Positions 5,933 to 7,074 of a stretch of DNA of 7,074 bases are shown piece after piece; the first letter of the stretch is position 1; the number at the start of each line of letters is the position of its first letter. Made by a program: the position numbers and the translations under genes. A model generated the notes under the pieces. That model saw nothing but the letters and a program-made list of their open reading frames with translations. It searched no databases and had not been told where the DNA came from. Source of the DNA: Clostridia bacterium (lineage in GTDB: Bacteria > Bacillota > Clostridia > Oscillospirales > CAG-272). The stretch is from the NCBI GenBank assembly GCA_017504335.1, contig JAFVRI010000269.1, positions 1 through 7,074 on the forward strand, read 5' to 3'.

Positions 5933-7074
5933 ATGGGAAAAATCATCGGAATAGATTTAGGAACGACCAACTCTTGTGTTGCTGTATTTGAGGGCGGTGA
6001 GCCCAGCGTCATCCCCAACCCCGAAGGAGCGAGAACCACTCCCTCTGTCATTGCCTTTACCAAGAGCGGTGAGAGAATGGTGGGTCAGGTGGCAAAGCGT
6101 CAGGCAATTACCAACCCCGACCGCACGGTTATCAGTATCAAGCGTGAAATGGGATCTGCTTATAAGAAGGAGATCGACGGAAAGAATTATACCCCTCAGG
6201 AGCTGTCCGCCATGGTTCTGCAGAAGCTGAAGGCTGATGCGGAGGCATATCTCGGTGCTCCCGTAACGCAGGCGGTGATCACCGTTCCCGCATACTTCTC
6301 GGATGCACAGAGACAGGCAACCAAGGATGCCGGTAAGATCGCGGGACTTGAGGTTCTTCGTATTATCAACGAGCCTACCGCAGCCGCTCTCGCATACGGT
6401 ATGGATAAGGAAACCGACCAGAGAATCATGGTGTTCGACCTTGGTGGCGGTACCTTCGACGTATCTCTGATGGAGATCTCCGATGGTGTATTTGAGGTAC
6501 TGGCTACCGCAGGTAACAACCGTCTGGGCGGTGACGATTTCGACGAGCGTATCATCAACTGGATGGTAGAGCAGTTCAAGAAGGAAAACGGTGTGGATCT
6601 CCGCAATGACAAGATGGTCATGCAGAGACTCAAGGAGGCAGCAGAGAAGGCAAAGATCGAGCTGTCCGGCATGATGAGCACCAACATCAATCTGCCCTTC
6701 TTGACCGCTACCGCAGCAGGCCCTCTCCACTTTGACGCAACCCTGACCAGAGCGGAGTTTGATCGCATTACCGCGGATCTGGTTGACGCGACCATGACCC
6801 CCACCAAGCAGGTTCTTGCCGATGCGGGAATCAGCGCATCCGAGGTGGATAAGATCCTTCTGGTCGGCGGTTCTACAAGAATTCCCGCCGTGCAGGAAGC
6901 GGTGAAGAAGTTCCTCGGCAAGGAGCCCTTCAAGGGCATCAACCCCGACGAGTGTGTTGCCATCGGTGCCGCAATTCAGGGCGGCGTGCTTGGCGGCGAC
7001 GTCAAGGATCTGCTGCTGCTGGACGTTACCCCCCTGTCCCTCGGTATCGAGACGCTGGGAGGTGTATTCAACAA
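5933..7074 (+). CDS. dnaK: Chaperone DnaK (Hsp70), 3' truncated by the window
   Basis: The first 380 residues of DnaK are present, covering the whole ATPase domain, the linker and the start of the substrate-binding domain (normal total length about 600-640). Motifs are intact: phosphate-1 loop IGIDLGTTNSC (5-15), catalytic Lys70 in ISIKR, connect-1 helix through INEPTAAALAYG (145-156), phosphate-2 FDLGGGTFDVS (168-178), adenosine motif ILLVGGSTRIPAVQ (308-321), and the interdomain linker DLLLLDV (359-365), followed by TPLSLGIETLGG. The region after IKREMG (68-74) is short (YKKEIDGKNYTPQELSA) and lacks the roughly 23-25-residue insert of Gram-negative DnaK, marking a Gram-positive type. RBS AAGGAGG at 5918-5924, 8 bases before the ATG, is near ideal and fits high expression. 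A 42-base gap separates it from grpE with no terminator, so it is the third gene of the CIRCE-controlled operon. DnaK folds and protects proteins with GrpE and DnaJ. Confidence 0.98.
   Translation, partial: MGKIIGIDLGTTNSCVAVFEGGEPSVIPNPEGARTTPSVIAFTKSGERMVGQVAKRQAITNPDRTVISIKREMGSAYKKEIDGKNYTPQELSAMVLQKLKADAEAYLGAPVTQAVITVPAYFSDAQRQATKDAGKIAGLEVLRIINEPTAAALAYGMDKETDQRIMVFDLGGGTFDVSLMEISDGVFEVLATAGNNRLGGDDFDERIINWMVEQFKKENGVDLRNDKMVMQRLKEAAEKAKIELSGMMSTNINLPFLTATAAGPLHFDATLTRAEFDRITADLVDATMTPTKQVLADAGISASEVDKILLVGGSTRIPAVQEAVKKFLGKEPFKGINPDECVAIGAAIQGGVLGGDVKDLLLLDVTPLSLGIETLGGVFN

Noticed and set aside
5957..6730. Long open frame of 257 codons on the minus strand inside dnaK
   Set aside because: Its translation (for example LLYHPVDDTLVEIVTAQ) resembles the well-known antisense dnaK frame that databases have mislabelled as NAD-specific glutamate dehydrogenase. 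It is a by-product of conserved dnaK codons, with no promoter or RBS evidence.
6196..6963. Second minus-strand open frame of 255 codons inside dnaK
   Set aside because: It overlaps conserved dnaK sequence completely, has low-complexity Ser/Leu/Ala-rich composition, and has no independent support.
1..7074. Mobile element, CRISPR array, tRNA or rRNA anywhere in the window
   Set aside because: No direct-repeat arrays, transposase-like proteins, rRNA-like stretches or tRNA cloverleaf motifs were noticed by eye. The gaps between genes are all under 300 bases and are accounted for by terminators, promoters and CIRCE.

Overview
The window is about 50% GC and reads like a chromosomal segment from a Gram-positive, low-to-mid GC bacterium, most likely a Clostridia-type Bacillota. 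Three things point there. The heat-shock genes run hrcA-grpE-dnaK behind a perfect CIRCE operator. DnaK is the short type that lacks the N-terminal-domain insert of Gram-negative DnaK. The small lipoprotein at the left belongs to a tandem-repeat type that I recall from clostridial genomes. Genus or species cannot be read from this sequence. Every gene I can support is on the + strand.

Left region (1-757): the last 31 codons of an unidentified gene overlap, by ATGA, a 164-residue secreted lipoprotein. The two are therefore co-transcribed and probably translationally coupled. About 130 bases of AT-rich sequence follow, with one hairpin and one doubtful micro-ORF, and then a strong intrinsic terminator at 719-757.

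Middle region (821-3968): a single-gene transcription unit with its own extended -10 promoter, a good Shine-Dalgarno site, a 1014-residue cytoplasmic GH38 alpha-mannosidase and a strong intrinsic terminator. The open frame reaches back to a GTG at 770, but promoter and RBS place the real start at 881.

Right region (4012-7074): the class I heat-shock operon. A TTGACA promoter is followed directly by a perfect CIRCE element, then hrcA (TTG start), grpE four bases later, and dnaK, which runs off the window after 380 codons. HrcA is expected to bind CIRCE and repress its own operon; GrpE and DnaK form the nucleotide-exchange/chaperone pair. dnaJ would be expected next, outside the window.

The most unusual feature is a 14-bp perfect inverted repeat around the heat-shock promoter. 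The right CIRCE arm plus five flanking bases is repeated in inverted orientation at 4012-4025, upstream of the -35 box. This may be an auxiliary HrcA half-site. Otherwise the window is ordinary housekeeping and carbohydrate metabolism, and I see no convincing new system, mobile element, CRISPR array, tRNA or rRNA.
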